Positions 18,908 through 29,399 of a DNA stretch of 64,000 nucleotides are shown in pieces (the stretch's first letter is position 1; every line of letters starts with the position of its first letter). The notes below the pieces were generated by a model, which had not been told where the DNA came from, did no database searches, and saw only the letters and a list, made by a program, of their open reading frames with translations. The position numbers and the translations under genes are program-made. Origin of the DNA: Shewanella xiamenensis (GTDB taxonomy: Bacteria; Pseudomonadota; Gammaproteobacteria; Enterobacterales; Shewanellaceae); contig NZ_BMOP01000006.1 in assembly GCF_014647135.1 (NCBI RefSeq), positions 1 through 64,000 on the forward strand, read 5' to 3'.

Positions 18908-19448
18908 AATAGACATTCCTTCTTCTCATTACTTATTACAACTTAATTTGGCGTGATAATGTTGATTAACATTATTCCGCATTAAGTTCTGTTATTTTAG
19001 TTATACCCTATGAACTCTTATAAAATACAAGCATCAAATGGGAAGCAAAGATTTAACACAAAGGAAATAATTATGAAAACAAATATAAACAGAATGAAAG
19101 ACTGAATAGGTTTATTCGATTATTTCATCAGCAGATAAAATTAAGAACAGATAAAGACAGACAATAAATAAGACATCAAAAAAATAGATTAAAAACAAAA
19201 AGATAATAATTTTATTTGCTTTTTAAAATTACAAGACAACAAACTGTTTAAATTACATAAATTTTTACATTTTGAATCTTCAAATTCTTTAAAAAATACT
19301 AAAACAGCAAAATAAACCCGTCCCTAAATATAGAATGACAAACGGTTAAACTGTCGTATTATTAACATTTACAAAACAAACTTAAGTTATAAAACAGATA
19401 CGACCAATAAAAAAGCCCCTATTTCTAGGGGCTATTCAATTATTTTAT
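18908..19448. other. 541-bp very AT-rich intergenic region
   Basis: It holds the promoter side of the lipoprotein-protease operon and the terminator of gnd (19410-19433). No open frame of gene length, tRNA or repeat unit is visible; long A and T tracts dominate. Confidence 0.5.
19410..19433 (-). terminator. Rho-independent terminator of gnd
   Basis: Stem AGCCCCTA/TAGGGGCT with a 4-base loop. On the minus strand a T run follows. It lies 16 bases after the gnd stop codon. Confidence 0.85.
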
Positions 19449-20975
19449 CTATAGTTTAATTAAAACTCTGTTTGTGGCACTCCAATCTAAATGGTATTTC
19501 TCACCGGCTGGCTTATCTAAACGCTCAAAAGTATGGGCACCAAAAAAGTCCCGTTGTCCTTGGAGCAAATTAGCTGGCAAGGTCTCACTGCGATAACTGT
19601 CGTAATAGGCCAGTGCAGAGCTAATGCAAGGCACTGGGATCCCTTGCATAACCGCCGCCGCCACAGCACTGCGCCACGCTGTTTGTTTTTCTGATAAGGT
19701 AGTTGCAAAGGTGTCTGCCATTAACAAACAACTTAAGTCAGCATCCGCTTGATAAGCTTGGGTTATCGATTGCAAGAAAGTGGCACGAATAATACAACCC
19801 GCACGCCAGATTTTCGCGATCTCAGCAAAATCGAGTTGCCATTTTTGCTCCTGCGCCGTCATTGCCATCAGTTGAAAACCTTGAGCGTAGCAACAGACCT
19901 TAGCGCAATAGAGCGCACTCTCTAAGGCATCGATTAAGACGGCTTTTTGGTTTTCATCCATCGCAGGAGATAAGGGGCCAGCAAGCTTTTTACTGAGCTC
20001 AACACGGAGGGATTTTTGGGTGCTCACCGCCCGAGCATAAACCGCTTCGGCAATGGTGGGGGCTGGGCAACCTATTTGTAAACTACTCACCGCAGTCCAA
20101 AGGCCTGTGCCCTTTTGCCCTGCTTTATCGAGGATCATCTCAACTAACGGTTTACCCGTTAGCGGATCCGCCTGTTTGAGCACCTCGGCGCTGATCCCCA
20201 TCAGATAACTGTTTAAACTGCCCTTATTCCAGCGTTCAAACACCTCACCTACCTGTGCTGCGCTCATGCCTAAGCCATCGTGCATTAACTGATAGGCTTC
20301 GCAAATCAGCTGCATATCGGCGTATTCAATGCCGTTATGCACCATTTTCACATAATGCCCAGCACCCGCAGGCCCAATATAGGTCGTGCAAGGTTCGCCT
20401 TCGGTCACCGGATTTCCCGGCTCAAAACGCTCAATCGGCAGTCCCGTTTTAGGGTCAACCTTAGCGGCAATAGCCTTCCAAATCGGCGCAACATGTTGCC
20501 ATGCGCCAAGATCGCCGCTTGGCATTAATGAAGGCCCAAAACGCGCACCAACCTCACCGCCCGAAACGGCTGAGCTGAAGAAGATAAATTTGCCTTGGTA
20601 ACGCTTTTCGCGTTCAACGGTGTCAGTCCAAAGACTGTTGCCCGTATCGATTACGATGTCATCCGCTTCGATACCAGCAGAAATCAGGGCATGGCATACC
20701 CCATCCACAGGCGCACCCGCAGGGACAGATAGCACGAGAATACGGGGATGAGTGAGGCTGGCTAACATTTCTGAAAGATTAGCACAGCCTGTAATACGCA
20801 GATCCTGTCCTACACGTTCTTGTTTTTCTTGTTGTAAAACCCCGTTGACTTTAACAGGATCGAGATCGAAGGCACTGACGCGATATTGATTGTCGGCGAT
20901 GTTTAGCGCAAGGTTTTTACCCATTACGCCAAGGCCTATCACGCCAATATCATTAAGATTGCTGTGGTTTTGCAT
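19449..20975 (-). CDS. gnd: 6-phosphogluconate dehydrogenase, decarboxylating
   Basis: This enzyme of the oxidative pentose phosphate pathway converts 6-phosphogluconate and NADP+ to ribulose 5-phosphate, CO2 and NADPH. The product is 508 residues from the ATG (MQNHSNLNDIG). The N-terminal nucleotide-binding motif is IGLGVMGKNLALNIADN. The substrate region is HYVKMVHNGIEYADMQLICEAY. KAGQKGTGLWTAVSSLQIGCPAPTIAEAV is also family-typical. A GTG seven codons upstream keeps the frame open, but the ATG is preferred. At about 508 residues it is somewhat longer than the E. coli enzyme (468). Confidence 0.95.
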   Translation of the reverse strand: MQNHSNLNDIGVIGLGVMGKNLALNIADNQYRVSAFDLDPVKVNGVLQQEKQERVGQDLRITGCANLSEMLASLTHPRILVLSVPAGAPVDGVCHALISAGIEADDIVIDTGNSLWTDTVEREKRYQGKFIFFSSAVSGGEVGARFGPSLMPSGDLGAWQHVAPIWKAIAAKVDPKTGLPIERFEPGNPVTEGEPCTTYIGPAGAGHYVKMVHNGIEYADMQLICEAYQLMHDGLGMSAAQVGEVFERWNKGSLNSYLMGISAEVLKQADPLTGKPLVEMILDKAGQKGTGLWTAVSSLQIGCPAPTIAEAVYARAVSTQKSLRVELSKKLAGPLSPAMDENQKAVLIDALESALYCAKVCCYAQGFQLMAMTAQEQKWQLDFAEIAKIWRAGCIIRATFLQSITQAYQADADLSCLLMADTFATTLSEKQTAWRSAVAAAVMQGIPVPCISSALAYYDSYRSETLPANLLQGQRDFFGAHTFERLDKPAGEKYHLDWSATNRVLIKL

Positions 20976-21069
20976 TATATAATTCCCACGGGTCACAGAG
21001 GTTAGAAATAACCAATTTGGAGCAGTAATTATATCGGCCTTTGTAACTTAATTACCAGAGAGAAGAGAC

Positions 21070-21170
21070 GATGCATACGATTGGCAAACTCGATTGCAAA
21101 TCAAGATGCGTTGTTTTTTCAGGAGAATATTCCCAAATCTCACCAAACATCTTTACCAATCGTATACATC
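21070..21170. repeat. 101-bp segment bounded by a 15-bp inverted repeat
   Basis: GATGCATACGATTGG at 21070-21084 and CCAATCGTATACATC at 21156-21170 are reverse complements with one mismatch. They bound a segment in the gnd-sugE intergenic space with no open frame. It could be a small MITE remnant or a long hairpin in the 3' UTR of sugE. No target duplication is obvious. Confidence 0.5.
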
Positions 21171-21203
21171 TTGGGCAAGCTCTTCCTTGAGGATGTAAAT
21201 TGA

Positions 21204-21518
21204 TTAATGAGCGAGTTTTAAACCGAGTACGCCAAGCAAAATGAGGATTAAGCTGGCGATTTTCAGCAAGCTCACTCCCTCGCCTAAGAGAATAATGCCC
21301 GCAATTGCCGTGCCCATGGCACCTATGCCAACCCACACACCATAAGCCGTGCCTATCGGCAATTGCTTAACGGCGAGGCCCAGTAGCAACACACTGAACG
21401 CCATGGAGAGCAAAGTAAACACACTCGGCCACAAGCGAGTAAAACCATCGGTGTATTTGAGTCCGATGGCCCAACCAATTTCAAAAAGTCCAGCAAGTAT
21501 TAACAGTAACCAGCTCAT
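21204..21518 (-). CDS. sugE: Guanidinium exporter, SMR family
   Basis: A 104-residue, four-helix small multidrug resistance protein of the SugE/Gdx subtype. The N-terminal [32 protein letters not shown] carries the essential membrane Glu13 and the GLKY..GFTR signature that separates Gdx from EmrE-type pumps. Gdx proteins export guanidinium in exchange for protons. GGGAG lies six bases before the ATG. Immediately upstream is a guanidine-II riboswitch, which independently supports the substrate. Confidence 0.93.
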   Translation of the reverse strand: MSWLLLILAGLFEIGWAIGLKYTDGFTRLWPSVFTLLSMAFSVLLLGLAVKQLPIGTAYGVWVGIGAMGTAIAGIILLGEGVSLLKIASLILILLGVLGLKLAH

Positions 21519-21531
21519 AGAGAACTCCCAT

Positions 21532-21580
21532 ACGGGGTCGTCCCCAAATTGATATCGGCGTATTTAGGGTCGTCCCTAAG
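21532..21580 (-). promoter_or_regulatory. Guanidine-II (mini-ykkC) riboswitch
   Basis: In the sugE leader (minus strand) two hairpins occur in tandem, TTAGGGACGACCCTAA and GGGGACGACCCC. Each has an ACGA loop closed by G-C pairs, and they are separated by about 18 bases. Paired stem-loops with ACGR loops are the defining feature of the guanidine-II class, and sugE-type exporters are its most common targets. The ribosome binding site (21525-21529) starts only a few bases after the second hairpin, consistent with translational control by guanidine. Confidence 0.92.
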
Positions 21581-21844
21581 CCGTTGTGAAATGTTAATGG
21601 GTCAAAAGCAATAAGGATAATGAATGTCCGCAGTACCGCTTAAGATCCGGCGCCTTAATAGTGCACTGTCGATGCAAAGCTCTATTAAGAATGCTGGCTA
21701 GACTACCAAAATGTGACGAATAAGGGCAAGTGCTCTAAGCATTCGTCTAAATCTAAATAAGAAAGCGATAATCTAAAAAGACTATCGCTTGCTCTTTTGT
21801 TTGACGATCTTAACTTTTTAAGTCGTTAACTTGAGCCGCTCACT

Positions 21845-23752
21845 CTAGCCCACTAAAGCATCGGCATAGCCCATGCGGGTTAAGGTCGTGCGGACTAAAT
21901 CGAGGGTCTGCGGATCTTCAATGGTCGCTGGCGCCGTATATTGCTGATTATCAGCAATTTTACGCATAGTGCCGCGCAGGATTTTACCCGAGCGGGTTTT
22001 CGGCAGCTTTTGAATCGCGCTCACCAACCTAAAGGACGCAACGGGACCAATTTCTTGGCGAACGAGGGCAATTAACTGCTTATGCAGCTCCTCATCCGTA
22101 ATAGTCACGCCCTTTTTAAGTACCACTAAGCCTAATGGCACTTGGCCCTTTAATTTGTCATCAACACCGATCACGGCGGCTTCGGCCACATCGGGATGCT
22201 GGCACAGCACCTCTTCAAACCGCCCAGTAGAGAGACGATGACCCGCAACGTTAATGATGTCATCGATGCGGCTCATAATGTAGAGATAACCCTCTTCATC
22301 CATGTAGCCCGCATCCCCCGTAAGGTAATAGCCTGGGTACATGGATAAGTAACTATCCTGATAACGTTTATTATTTTGCCAGAGCGTTGTGAGCGTGCCC
22401 GGTGGCAAGGGTAATTTTATCACCACATTGCCAGAGACATTCGCCGCCACTTTAGCGCCCATCTCATCGACGACATCAACTTCGTATCCAGGCACGGGTC
22501 GCCCCGGTGAGCCGGCTTTAACGGCAATCGGCGCCACCCCCATTAGATTTGCGGCTACTGGCCAACCTGTTTCAGTTTGCCACCAATGATCGATAACCGG
22601 TTTATGTAAATTGTCTTCAGCCCAATGCAGTGTGTCGGGATCGCAGCGCTCCCCAGCTAAAAAGACATTCTTCAAGCAGCTTAAATCAACACCTTGAATG
22701 AATTCGCCGTCGGGATCTTCACGCTTAATAGCGCGAATCGCCGTGGGCGCGGTGAAAAAGCTTTTAACTTGATACTTGGCAATCGTACGCCAAAAGGCGC
22801 CGGGGTCGGGTGTGCCAACGGGTTTGCCTTCATATAACAGCGTGGTCGCCCCCACGAGTAACGGACCATAAACAATATAGGAATGACCAACAACCCAACC
22901 CACATCCGATGCAGCCCAAAACACATCGCCTTGATGAATATCGTAAATATTGGCCATCGACCAAGCTAATGCGACCGCATGACCGCCATTGTCACGCACC
23001 ACCCCTTTAGGTTGGCCCGTAGTGCCAGAGGTATAGAGCACATATAAAGGAGCGGTGGCATTTACCGTGACGCAGTCAACGCTTTCGCATCCTTTAAGCG
23101 CGGTCTGCCAATCGGCGTCTCGACCAGTTTGCATCTGCGCTTCATATTGAGGGCGGTTTAAAATCAAGCAATGCTCAACCTTGTGCACCGCTTCATTTAA
23201 TGCTTTATCTAGTAGGGGTTTATAGGGCACAACCCCTGAAGGTTCAATCCCGCAGGAGGCAGACATTACCAGCTTAGGTTTGGCATCATTGATACGGGTG
23301 GCAAGTTCATTGGCCGCAAAGCCACCAAATACCACCGAATGAATGGCGCCAATGCGCGCGCAGGCAAGCATGGCATAGGCCGTTTCGGGTACCATCGGCA
23401 TGTAAATAACCACCCGATCACCCTTTGTCACCCCCATAGTACGCAAATACCCTGCAAGCCTTGCTACCTGAGCCTGCAGTTCGTGATAGGTAATACTGTA
23501 TTCGGTTTCGGTTACTGGGCTAACGTAATGAATCGCAATCTGCTCACCACGTCCCGCTAACACATGTCGGTCTATCGCGTTATAACACGTGTTTAACTCA
23601 CCATCGCTAAACCAATGGTAAAATGGTGCCTCGCTTTCATCTAATATTTGTTTGCTTGGCGTAACCCAATCTAAGGCCTTGGCTGCTTGTTGCCAAAATG
23701 CCTGTTTGTTCGCAATAGATGTCTGATGTAATTGTTGTCCAACATCTGTCAT
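21845..23752 (-). CDS. prpE: Propionyl-CoA synthetase (propionate--CoA ligase)
   Basis: The 635-residue product belongs to the acetyl/propionyl-CoA synthetase group. The N-terminal ACAS motif precedes YTSGTTGQPKGVV for adenylate formation, DHWWQTETGW, TGDAGYMDEEGY and a C-terminal KTRSGKILRGTM with the acetylatable Lys. Features such as FGGFAANELATRI and FFTAPTAIRAIKREDP fit PrpE better than Acs. The start at 23752 is fixed by a strong GGGAGG four to five bases upstream. No other prp genes are in the window. It may feed short-chain acids into CoA metabolism next to the branched-chain degradation genes. Confidence 0.85.
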   Translation of the reverse strand: MTDVGQQLHQTSIANKQAFWQQAAKALDWVTPSKQILDESEAPFYHWFSDGELNTCYNAIDRHVLAGRGEQIAIHYVSPVTETEYSITYHELQAQVARLAGYLRTMGVTKGDRVVIYMPMVPETAYAMLACARIGAIHSVVFGGFAANELATRINDAKPKLVMSASCGIEPSGVVPYKPLLDKALNEAVHKVEHCLILNRPQYEAQMQTGRDADWQTALKGCESVDCVTVNATAPLYVLYTSGTTGQPKGVVRDNGGHAVALAWSMANIYDIHQGDVFWAASDVGWVVGHSYIVYGPLLVGATTLLYEGKPVGTPDPGAFWRTIAKYQVKSFFTAPTAIRAIKREDPDGEFIQGVDLSCLKNVFLAGERCDPDTLHWAEDNLHKPVIDHWWQTETGWPVAANLMGVAPIAVKAGSPGRPVPGYEVDVVDEMGAKVAANVSGNVVIKLPLPPGTLTTLWQNNKRYQDSYLSMYPGYYLTGDAGYMDEEGYLYIMSRIDDIINVAGHRLSTGRFEEVLCQHPDVAEAAVIGVDDKLKGQVPLGLVVLKKGVTITDEELHKQLIALVRQEIGPVASFRLVSAIQKLPKTRSGKILRGTMRKIADNQQYTAPATIEDPQTLDLVRTTLTRMGYADALVG

Positions 23753-23977
23753 AAGGCCTCCCATCATGACACTCATCCGTGTCAACACAGATGAAACTCT
23801 CCCCTTCCTTCCGAGGTTGATTATGACCTGCCACGCATTATTCCCCCATTAGACTAAGGGATATACTGGGGTTAAAAAATAAATCCGAAGAGATAGACCA
23901 TCTAACACTTGCTGTGTAGAAGACTTCCACATAATCTTATGTCTTTAATGGATTTTTCACGGAAAGAAATACTCATT

Positions 23978-25660
23978 ATGCGCCGCTTCAGCCAATTCAA
24001 ACTCGGTCTACTCCTATTCATCAATCTCGTCAGTACGGCTTGTTTTGCTTCGACACCACAACTTGAAACATTACTCGAACCCCTGTCTATCGGTGAGCGG
24101 GCTAACGTAGATAACACTCAGATCATCAGCGCTAAGTTACTCTCACGGGTCTATCAAGTGCGCCAATATCAAGCGCTCTGGGAGGATAAAGACTATGCGG
24201 GCACGCTACTCGATGTAATTAAAAGTGCCGATGAAGAGGGTCTTGCGAAGGAAGATTACCACTATCCCAAGTTGGTCGAACTTTACCAACAACTGAGTGC
24301 ATCGAATTGGCAAGATGAATATCGCAGTAGTGTATTTGAAGTGCTACTAACCGATGGAATTATTACCTATGCTATTCATTTACTTAATGGCAAAGTCAAT
24401 CCCAGTATGCTCGGCAAAACCTGGAACTATGATGAAGCTCATCTGGATTTTGATACCACATTAAAACAGCTTGAAGAACACATTAAAGCGCACACTGTGG
24501 CCGAGGCGATTACAGGCTTAGCGCCTAAGATTGCGCCATATCACCAGCTTAAACAGTATCTTGCCCAGTACAAAGACTTGGCCGCTCGCTATCCCTTTAC
24601 CACGATTCCTTATACGGAAGTCATTAAACCCGGTAGCACTTCCCCCTCGGTACAAAGCATTGCCACACGGCTAAAAGAGTTAGGTTACTTAGCAGCAAGC
24701 TCGCCAGCGGAGAATAGCGCCGCCGTAAACGAGCCCTTAACTTATGACAGCACGCTTGAAGCTGCGGTACGTCAATTTCAAACTGACCACAGCCTTAAGG
24801 CCGATGGGGTGATAGGCGCAGGCACAATGGCGGCGTTAAATGTTCCCTATACACAAAGGGTCGAGCAGATCCGCATTAACCTCGAGCGTGCCCGCTGGCT
24901 ATCAGCCAACTTGCCGGCAAACTATCTGCTGGTTAATTTGGCTGGCTACGAATTATTACTATTTAAAGACAATAACTTAAACTGGCGTACCGACATTATC
25001 ATCGGCAAAATCGACGCTAAGACGCCATTGTTTAAATCCAAATTAAAATATGTGGTTGTGAATCCCACTTGGACCGTGCCCCGCAGTATCTCCACGGAGA
25101 TCATCAACCACTTACGTAAAGATCCCGATTATCTGCAAAAAAAGCACTTTAAAGTCGTTGAAGCCTCGGGCACGCCCGTCGATGCTCGCGGCATCGATTG
25201 GCACAGTATGACCCGCAAAAACTTTCCCTACTGGTTTGTGCAGGGGCCAGGGGAAGATAACTCCCTTGGTTTAGTTAAATTTATCTTCCCAAACCAATAT
25301 TCAATTTATCTGCATGATACGCCATCGAAAAATCTATTCGAGCAAACCAATAGAGCCTTCAGTCACGGTTGTATTCGAGTAAAAGATCCCCTCGTGCTCG
25401 CCGATAAACTGCTGAGCGCCAATGCGAATTGGTCCAGTGAAACGCTCAATCGCAAACTTGCAGAGGGAAAAACAGAAAACCTGTTTTTAGATCAGCCCTT
25501 AGATATTTTGATTATGTATTGGACCGTGACCATCAAAAACGGAAAAATCAAATTTTACAATGATATATACACACGTGACCCGGTACTTATCGAAGCATTA
25601 AATCGCCCAACCTATGAGGGTGTGTTAGCCGATGATGGCTTGCTCAATACGTTGGAATAA
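23978..25660 (+). CDS. L,D-transpeptidase, YcbB-like
   Basis: A 560-residue exported murein enzyme. It has an N-terminal signal peptide (MRRFSQFKLGLLLFINLVSTACFAS), then a scaffold region. A peptidoglycan-binding domain (AAVRQFQTDHSLKADGVIGAGTMAALN) precedes the YkuD catalytic domain. The catalytic motif is FSHGCIRVKDP with Cys465. The order and length match E. coli LdtD (YcbB), which makes 3-3 peptide cross-links. ATG 23978 begins the signal peptide and has GGAAAG upstream; the frame is open further upstream to a TTG at 23909. Confidence 0.9.
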   Translation: MRRFSQFKLGLLLFINLVSTACFASTPQLETLLEPLSIGERANVDNTQIISAKLLSRVYQVRQYQALWEDKDYAGTLLDVIKSADEEGLAKEDYHYPKLVELYQQLSASNWQDEYRSSVFEVLLTDGIITYAIHLLNGKVNPSMLGKTWNYDEAHLDFDTTLKQLEEHIKAHTVAEAITGLAPKIAPYHQLKQYLAQYKDLAARYPFTTIPYTEVIKPGSTSPSVQSIATRLKELGYLAASSPAENSAAVNEPLTYDSTLEAAVRQFQTDHSLKADGVIGAGTMAALNVPYTQRVEQIRINLERARWLSANLPANYLLVNLAGYELLLFKDNNLNWRTDIIIGKIDAKTPLFKSKLKYVVVNPTWTVPRSISTEIINHLRKDPDYLQKKHFKVVEASGTPVDARGIDWHSMTRKNFPYWFVQGPGEDNSLGLVKFIFPNQYSIYLHDTPSKNLFEQTNRAFSHGCIRVKDPLVLADKLLSANANWSSETLNRKLAEGKTENLFLDQPLDILIMYWTVTIKNGKIKFYNDIYTRDPVLIEALNRPTYEGVLADDGLLNTLE

Positions 25661-25867
25661 CGGCTTACACGCCAGCCTTAACGCCACCACTTAATAAGTT
25701 CTCTTCCCCCGTGGAGCCTTAAGGCAATATGGGGGACTCACCTAAAAAACACTTGTTTGATTTCAAGCTAACGTAATATTTATCAACATGTTAAACAACA
25801 CAGCTTGAGCTAAGTGGCAACAAGAATTGACAAAAAATTCAGACTAACCATGCCACAATCTTTACCT

Positions 25868-25877
25868 TTACGTAAAC
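25868..25877. promoter_or_regulatory. Palindrome TTTACGTAAA upstream of liuR, possible LiuR operator
   Basis: A perfect 10-bp palindrome 41 bases before the liuR start codon, inside the only regulatory gap upstream of the regulator. MerR-family proteins bind palindromes in promoter spacers and often regulate themselves. Assignment to LiuR is inference. Confidence 0.4.
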
Positions 25878-25918
25878 TTCATATATCTTGCATAAAAATG
25901 ATTAACTAAGGTGCCTGA

Positions 25919-26323
25919 ATGAGCGCAACTAACACGCCACAAACGACTTATTCGATCAGTGATCTCTCAAAAGAGTTTGATATCACGACCCGAAGCATTC
26001 GTTTTTACGAAGACCAAGGCTTACTTAAGCCTAAACGTCGCGGTCAAACCCGCATTTACAGTCTCAAAGACAGGGTTCGACTCAAACTAATTCTGCGCGG
26101 CAAGCGCCTTGGGTTCTCCCTCGCGGAAACCCGCCGCCTATTCGAACTTTACGATGCCGACAAGAGCAGCACTACCCAGCTCAATACCATGCTTGCCCTA
26201 GTCGAAGAGAAAAAATCCGCACTGCAGCAGCAAATGGACGACATTAAAGTGGTACTGATGGAGCTGAACTCGGCCGAGCAGCAATGCCGCCTCGCCCTAG
26301 AAGAAAGCAAGGCCAAGGCCTAA
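25919..26323 (+). CDS. liuR: MerR-family regulator of the branched-chain degradation operon
   Basis: The 134-residue product starts with a MerR winged helix (YSISDLSKEFDITTRSIRFYEDQGLLKPKR) followed by a coiled-coil dimerisation helix. It sits directly upstream of, and codirectional with, liuABCDEFG. This is the arrangement known for LiuR, the regulator of leucine/isovalerate catabolism in Shewanella-type gammaproteobacteria. AAGG lies before the ATG. The effector is not visible from sequence; a pathway CoA ester is the reasonable guess. Confidence 0.9.
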   Translation: MSATNTPQTTYSISDLSKEFDITTRSIRFYEDQGLLKPKRRGQTRIYSLKDRVRLKLILRGKRLGFSLAETRRLFELYDADKSSTTQLNTMLALVEEKKSALQQQMDDIKVVLMELNSAEQQCRLALEESKAKA

Positions 26324-26476
26324 TCCCTTCGAGGCTTGCGAGGATAGCATTAATCAACACCTCAGTTGGTACGACCGCGTGACAGTGACATATCACGCAC
26401 TGTAAGACGGTTTTAAAGACTCAAGCACCTAATAATCATAAAAATATAAATTAGAACCTAAGATAGGACACAAGCA

Positions 26477-27646
26477 ATGAACTCACTCTACACCAGTCTC
26501 AATTTTGGCCTAGGCGAAGAAGTCGATATGCTGCGCGATGCGGTGCAAGATTTCGCTAAACACGAAATCGCTCCCATTGCAGCTAAAGTCGACCACGACA
26601 ACGCCTTTCCTAACGAAATTTGGCCCGTGCTCGGTGGAATGGGACTCTTAGGTGTCACTGTGCCTGAGGAATACGGCGGTGCAAATATGGGCTATCTTGC
26701 CCACGTGGTCGCCATGGAAGAGATTTCCCGCTCATCTGCTTCTATCGGGTTAAGCTACGGCGCCCACTCCAACCTGTGTGTAAACCAAATTAACCGTAAC
26801 GGTAATGCTGAGCAAAAAGCCAAGTACCTACCAAAGCTGGTCAGCGGTGAACATATCGGCGCACTGGCAATGAGTGAGCCCAATGCCGGCTCAGATGTGG
26901 TTTCGATGAAGCTGCACGCCCGTAAAGAAGGCGACCGCTATATCCTCAACGGCAACAAAATGTGGATCACCAACGGTCCCGATGCCAATACCTATGTGAT
27001 TTATGCCAAAACCGACTTAACCAAAGGCGCACACGGTATCACGGCCTTTATCGTTGAGCGTGGTTTTAAAGGTTTCAGCCAAGCGCAAAAACTCGACAAA
27101 TTAGGCATGCGCGGTTCAAACACCTGTGAACTGGTGTTTGAAGATGTCGAAGTGCCAGAGGAAAATATTCTTGGTGGCCTCAACAATGGCGTCAAAGTGC
27201 TGATGAGTGGCTTAGATTACGAACGCGTCGTGCTCTCAGGCGGCCCGCTGGGGATCATGAATGCCTGTATGGATATCGTCGTGCCTTATATCCACGAACG
27301 TGAGCAATTTGGTAAATCCATCGGTGAATTCCAATTAGTTCAAGGCAAATTAGCCGATATGTATACCGGCATGAACGCCGCTAAAGCCTATGTGTATAGC
27401 GTGGCGAAATCCTGCGATCGCGGTGAAACCACCCGTAAAGACGCCGCGGGCGCCATTCTTTACAGCGCGGAACTGGCCACCAAAATGGCACTGGATGCCA
27501 TTCAATTGCTCGGCGGTAACGGTTACGTCAATGAATATGCGACTGGCCGCTTACTGCGCGATGCCAAACTCTATGAGATCGGTGCTGGCACCTCAGAAAT
27601 TCGCCGTATGCTGATTGGCCGCGAGCTCTTTAACGAATCGAAATAA
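26477..27646 (+). CDS. liuA: Isovaleryl-CoA dehydrogenase
   Basis: A 389-residue FAD-dependent acyl-CoA dehydrogenase that oxidises isovaleryl-CoA to 3-methylcrotonyl-Co[12 protein letters not shown] and MWITNGPDA are the flavin-binding signatures, and [32 protein letters not shown] is the C-terminal one. The catalytic base is Glu249 in [12 protein letters not shown], the position used by isovaleryl-CoA dehydrogenases rather than the later position of medium-chain enzymes. It is the first structural gene of the liu operon. Confidence 0.95.
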   Translation: MNSLYTSLNFGLGEEVDMLRDAVQDFAKHEIAPIAAKVDHDNAFPNEIWPVLGGMGLLGVTVPEEYGGANMGYLAHVVAMEEISRSSASIGLSYGAHSNLCVNQINRNGNAEQKAKYLPKLVSGEHIGALAMSEPNAGSDVVSMKLHARKEGDRYILNGNKMWITNGPDANTYVIYAKTDLTKGAHGITAFIVERGFKGFSQAQKLDKLGMRGSNTCELVFEDVEVPEENILGGLNNGVKVLMSGLDYERVVLSGGPLGIMNACMDIVVPYIHEREQFGKSIGEFQLVQGKLADMYTGMNAAKAYVYSVAKSCDRGETTRKDAAGAILYSAELATKMALDAIQLLGGNGYVNEYATGRLLRDAKLYEIGAGTSEIRRMLIGRELFNESK

Positions 27647-27747
27647 GCAGCCTAGGGCGAACGGCGCATGATGAGCTTTAGCCTTTCATGCCCCTTCGCC
27701 CACCGAGCCAACTGATACTGAGTTACCGCTTTATAAGGACAATCAAA

Positions 27748-29355
27748 GTGACGCAATTAAGCAGTCGTATCAACGCCCGTAGCGATGAATTTAAAGCCAA
27801 ATCCGACGATATGGCCGCCCTCGTGGCCGATCTCAAAACCAAACTCGCCAAAATTGAACTCGGCGGCGGCCCCGTTGCCCTAGAGCGCCATTTAGCCCGC
27901 GGTAAACTCCTTCCTCGTCAACGGGTTGAGAAACTCCTCGACGCAGGTTCGCCCTTTTTAGAATTATCGCAATTTGCGGCATTTGAAGTCTATGACGAAG
28001 AAGTGCCCGCCGCAGGGATTATTGCCGGTATCGGCCGAGTAAGCGGCGTGGAGTGCATGATTATCGCCAACGATGCCACGGTCAAAGGCGGCACTTACTA
28101 CCCTATCACGGTCAAAAAACACTTAAGGGCACAAGAGATTGCCAGTCGCTGCCATCTGCCCTGTATCTATCTAGTCGACTCGGGCGGCGCTAACTTGCCC
28201 CGTCAGGATGAAGTGTTCCCGGACCGCGACCATTTCGGCCGGATTTTTTACAACCAAGCGCAAATGTCCGCCAAGGGTATTCCGCAAATTGCGGTGGTGA
28301 TGGGCCTATGTACCGCGGGCGGCGCCTATGTTCCTGCCATGGCCGATGAATCGATTATCGTTAAAGATCAAGGCACTATTTTCTTAGCTGGGCCGCCGTT
28401 AGTGAAAGCCGCGACCGGTGAAGAAGTCAGCGCTGAAGAACTCGGCGGCGCCGATGTACACACTAAAATTTCAGGTGTCGCGGATCACTTAGCCCAAAAC
28501 GATGAGCATGCCTTAGAGCTTGCCCGCCGTGCAGTGCTGCGTCTGAATCATCAAAAACAAATCAACAGTTTACTGAGCCCGGTTAAGCCACCTAAGTTTG
28601 ATATCAACGAACTCTATGGCATCGTCGGCACCGACTTGAAAAAACCCTTCGATGTGAAAGAAGTGATCGCCCGCATTGTCGACGACTCGGATTTCGATGA
28701 GTTTAAGGCCAACTATGGCGCAACCCTAGTTTGTGGTTTTGCCCGCATTCACGGCTATCCCGTGGGAATTGTGGCCAACAACGGCATTTTATTCTCAGAA
28801 TCGGCGCAAAAAGGCGCGCACTTTATCGAACTGTGCTGCCAGCGCAAGATCCCGCTACTGTTCCTGCAAAACATCACCGGCTTTATGGTGGGTAAAAAGT
28901 ACGAACACGAAGGTATCGCAAAGCACGGCGCCAAAATGGTGACCGCAGTCTCCTGCGCCAATGTACCTAAATTCACTGTGATTATCGGTGGCAGCTACGG
29001 CGCGGGTAACTATGGTATGTGCGGCCGCGCCTTCGAACCAACCATGATGTGGATGTGGCCCAATGCGCGCATCTCTGTGATGGGTGGCGAGCAAGCCGCT
29101 GGCGTATTAGCGACAGTACGCCGCGACGGTTTAGCCCGTAAAGGTGAAGAATGGTCTGCTGAGGATGAAAAAGCCTTTAAAGCACCGATTATTGCCCAGT
29201 ACGATAAAGAGGGTCATCCCTACCATGCCAGCGCCCGTCTGTGGGATGACGGCATTATCGACCCGGCGCAAACCCGTGATGTGGTGGGCCTTGCCCTGTC
29301 AGCCGCATTAAATGCCCCTATCGAAGACACCCGCTTCGGCGTCTTCCGTATGTAA
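27748..29355 (+). CDS. liuB: 3-methylcrotonyl-CoA carboxylase, carboxyltransferase (beta) subunit
   Basis: With LiuD this subunit carboxylates 3-methylcrotonyl-CoA to 3-methylglutaconyl-CoA. The 535-residue product carries both carboxyltransferase halves: [24 protein letters not shown] and [13 protein letters not shown] in the first, [15 protein letters not shown] in the second. Start at GTG 27748, with AAGGA eight bases upstream; an open frame reaches back to 27688 but has no ribosome site. It lies between liuA and liuC. Confidence 0.94.
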   Translation: MTQLSSRINARSDEFKAKSDDMAALVADLKTKLAKIELGGGPVALERHLARGKLLPRQRVEKLLDAGSPFLELSQFAAFEVYDEEVPAAGIIAGIGRVSGVECMIIANDATVKGGTYYPITVKKHLRAQEIASRCHLPCIYLVDSGGANLPRQDEVFPDRDHFGRIFYNQAQMSAKGIPQIAVVMGLCTAGGAYVPAMADESIIVKDQGTIFLAGPPLVKAATGEEVSAEELGGADVHTKISGVADHLAQNDEHALELARRAVLRLNHQKQINSLLSPVKPPKFDINELYGIVGTDLKKPFDVKEVIARIVDDSDFDEFKANYGATLVCGFARIHGYPVGIVANNGILFSESAQKGAHFIELCCQRKIPLLFLQNITGFMVGKKYEHEGIAKHGAKMVTAVSCANVPKFTVIIGGSYGAGNYGMCGRAFEPTMMWMWPNARISVMGGEQAAGVLATVRRDGLARKGEEWSAEDEKAFKAPIIAQYDKEGHPYHASARLWDDGIIDPAQTRDVVGLALSAALNAPIEDTRFGVFRM

Positions 29356-29399
29356 CGCATCTTGCGATGCCTTACGTATCACTCATAGAGGGGATAAAT

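Noticed and set aside
21052..21336. Minus-strand open frame of 94 codons overlapping the 3' half of sugE
   Set aside because: It runs out of frame through sugE and then through the inverted-repeat spacer; its composition is not protein-like.
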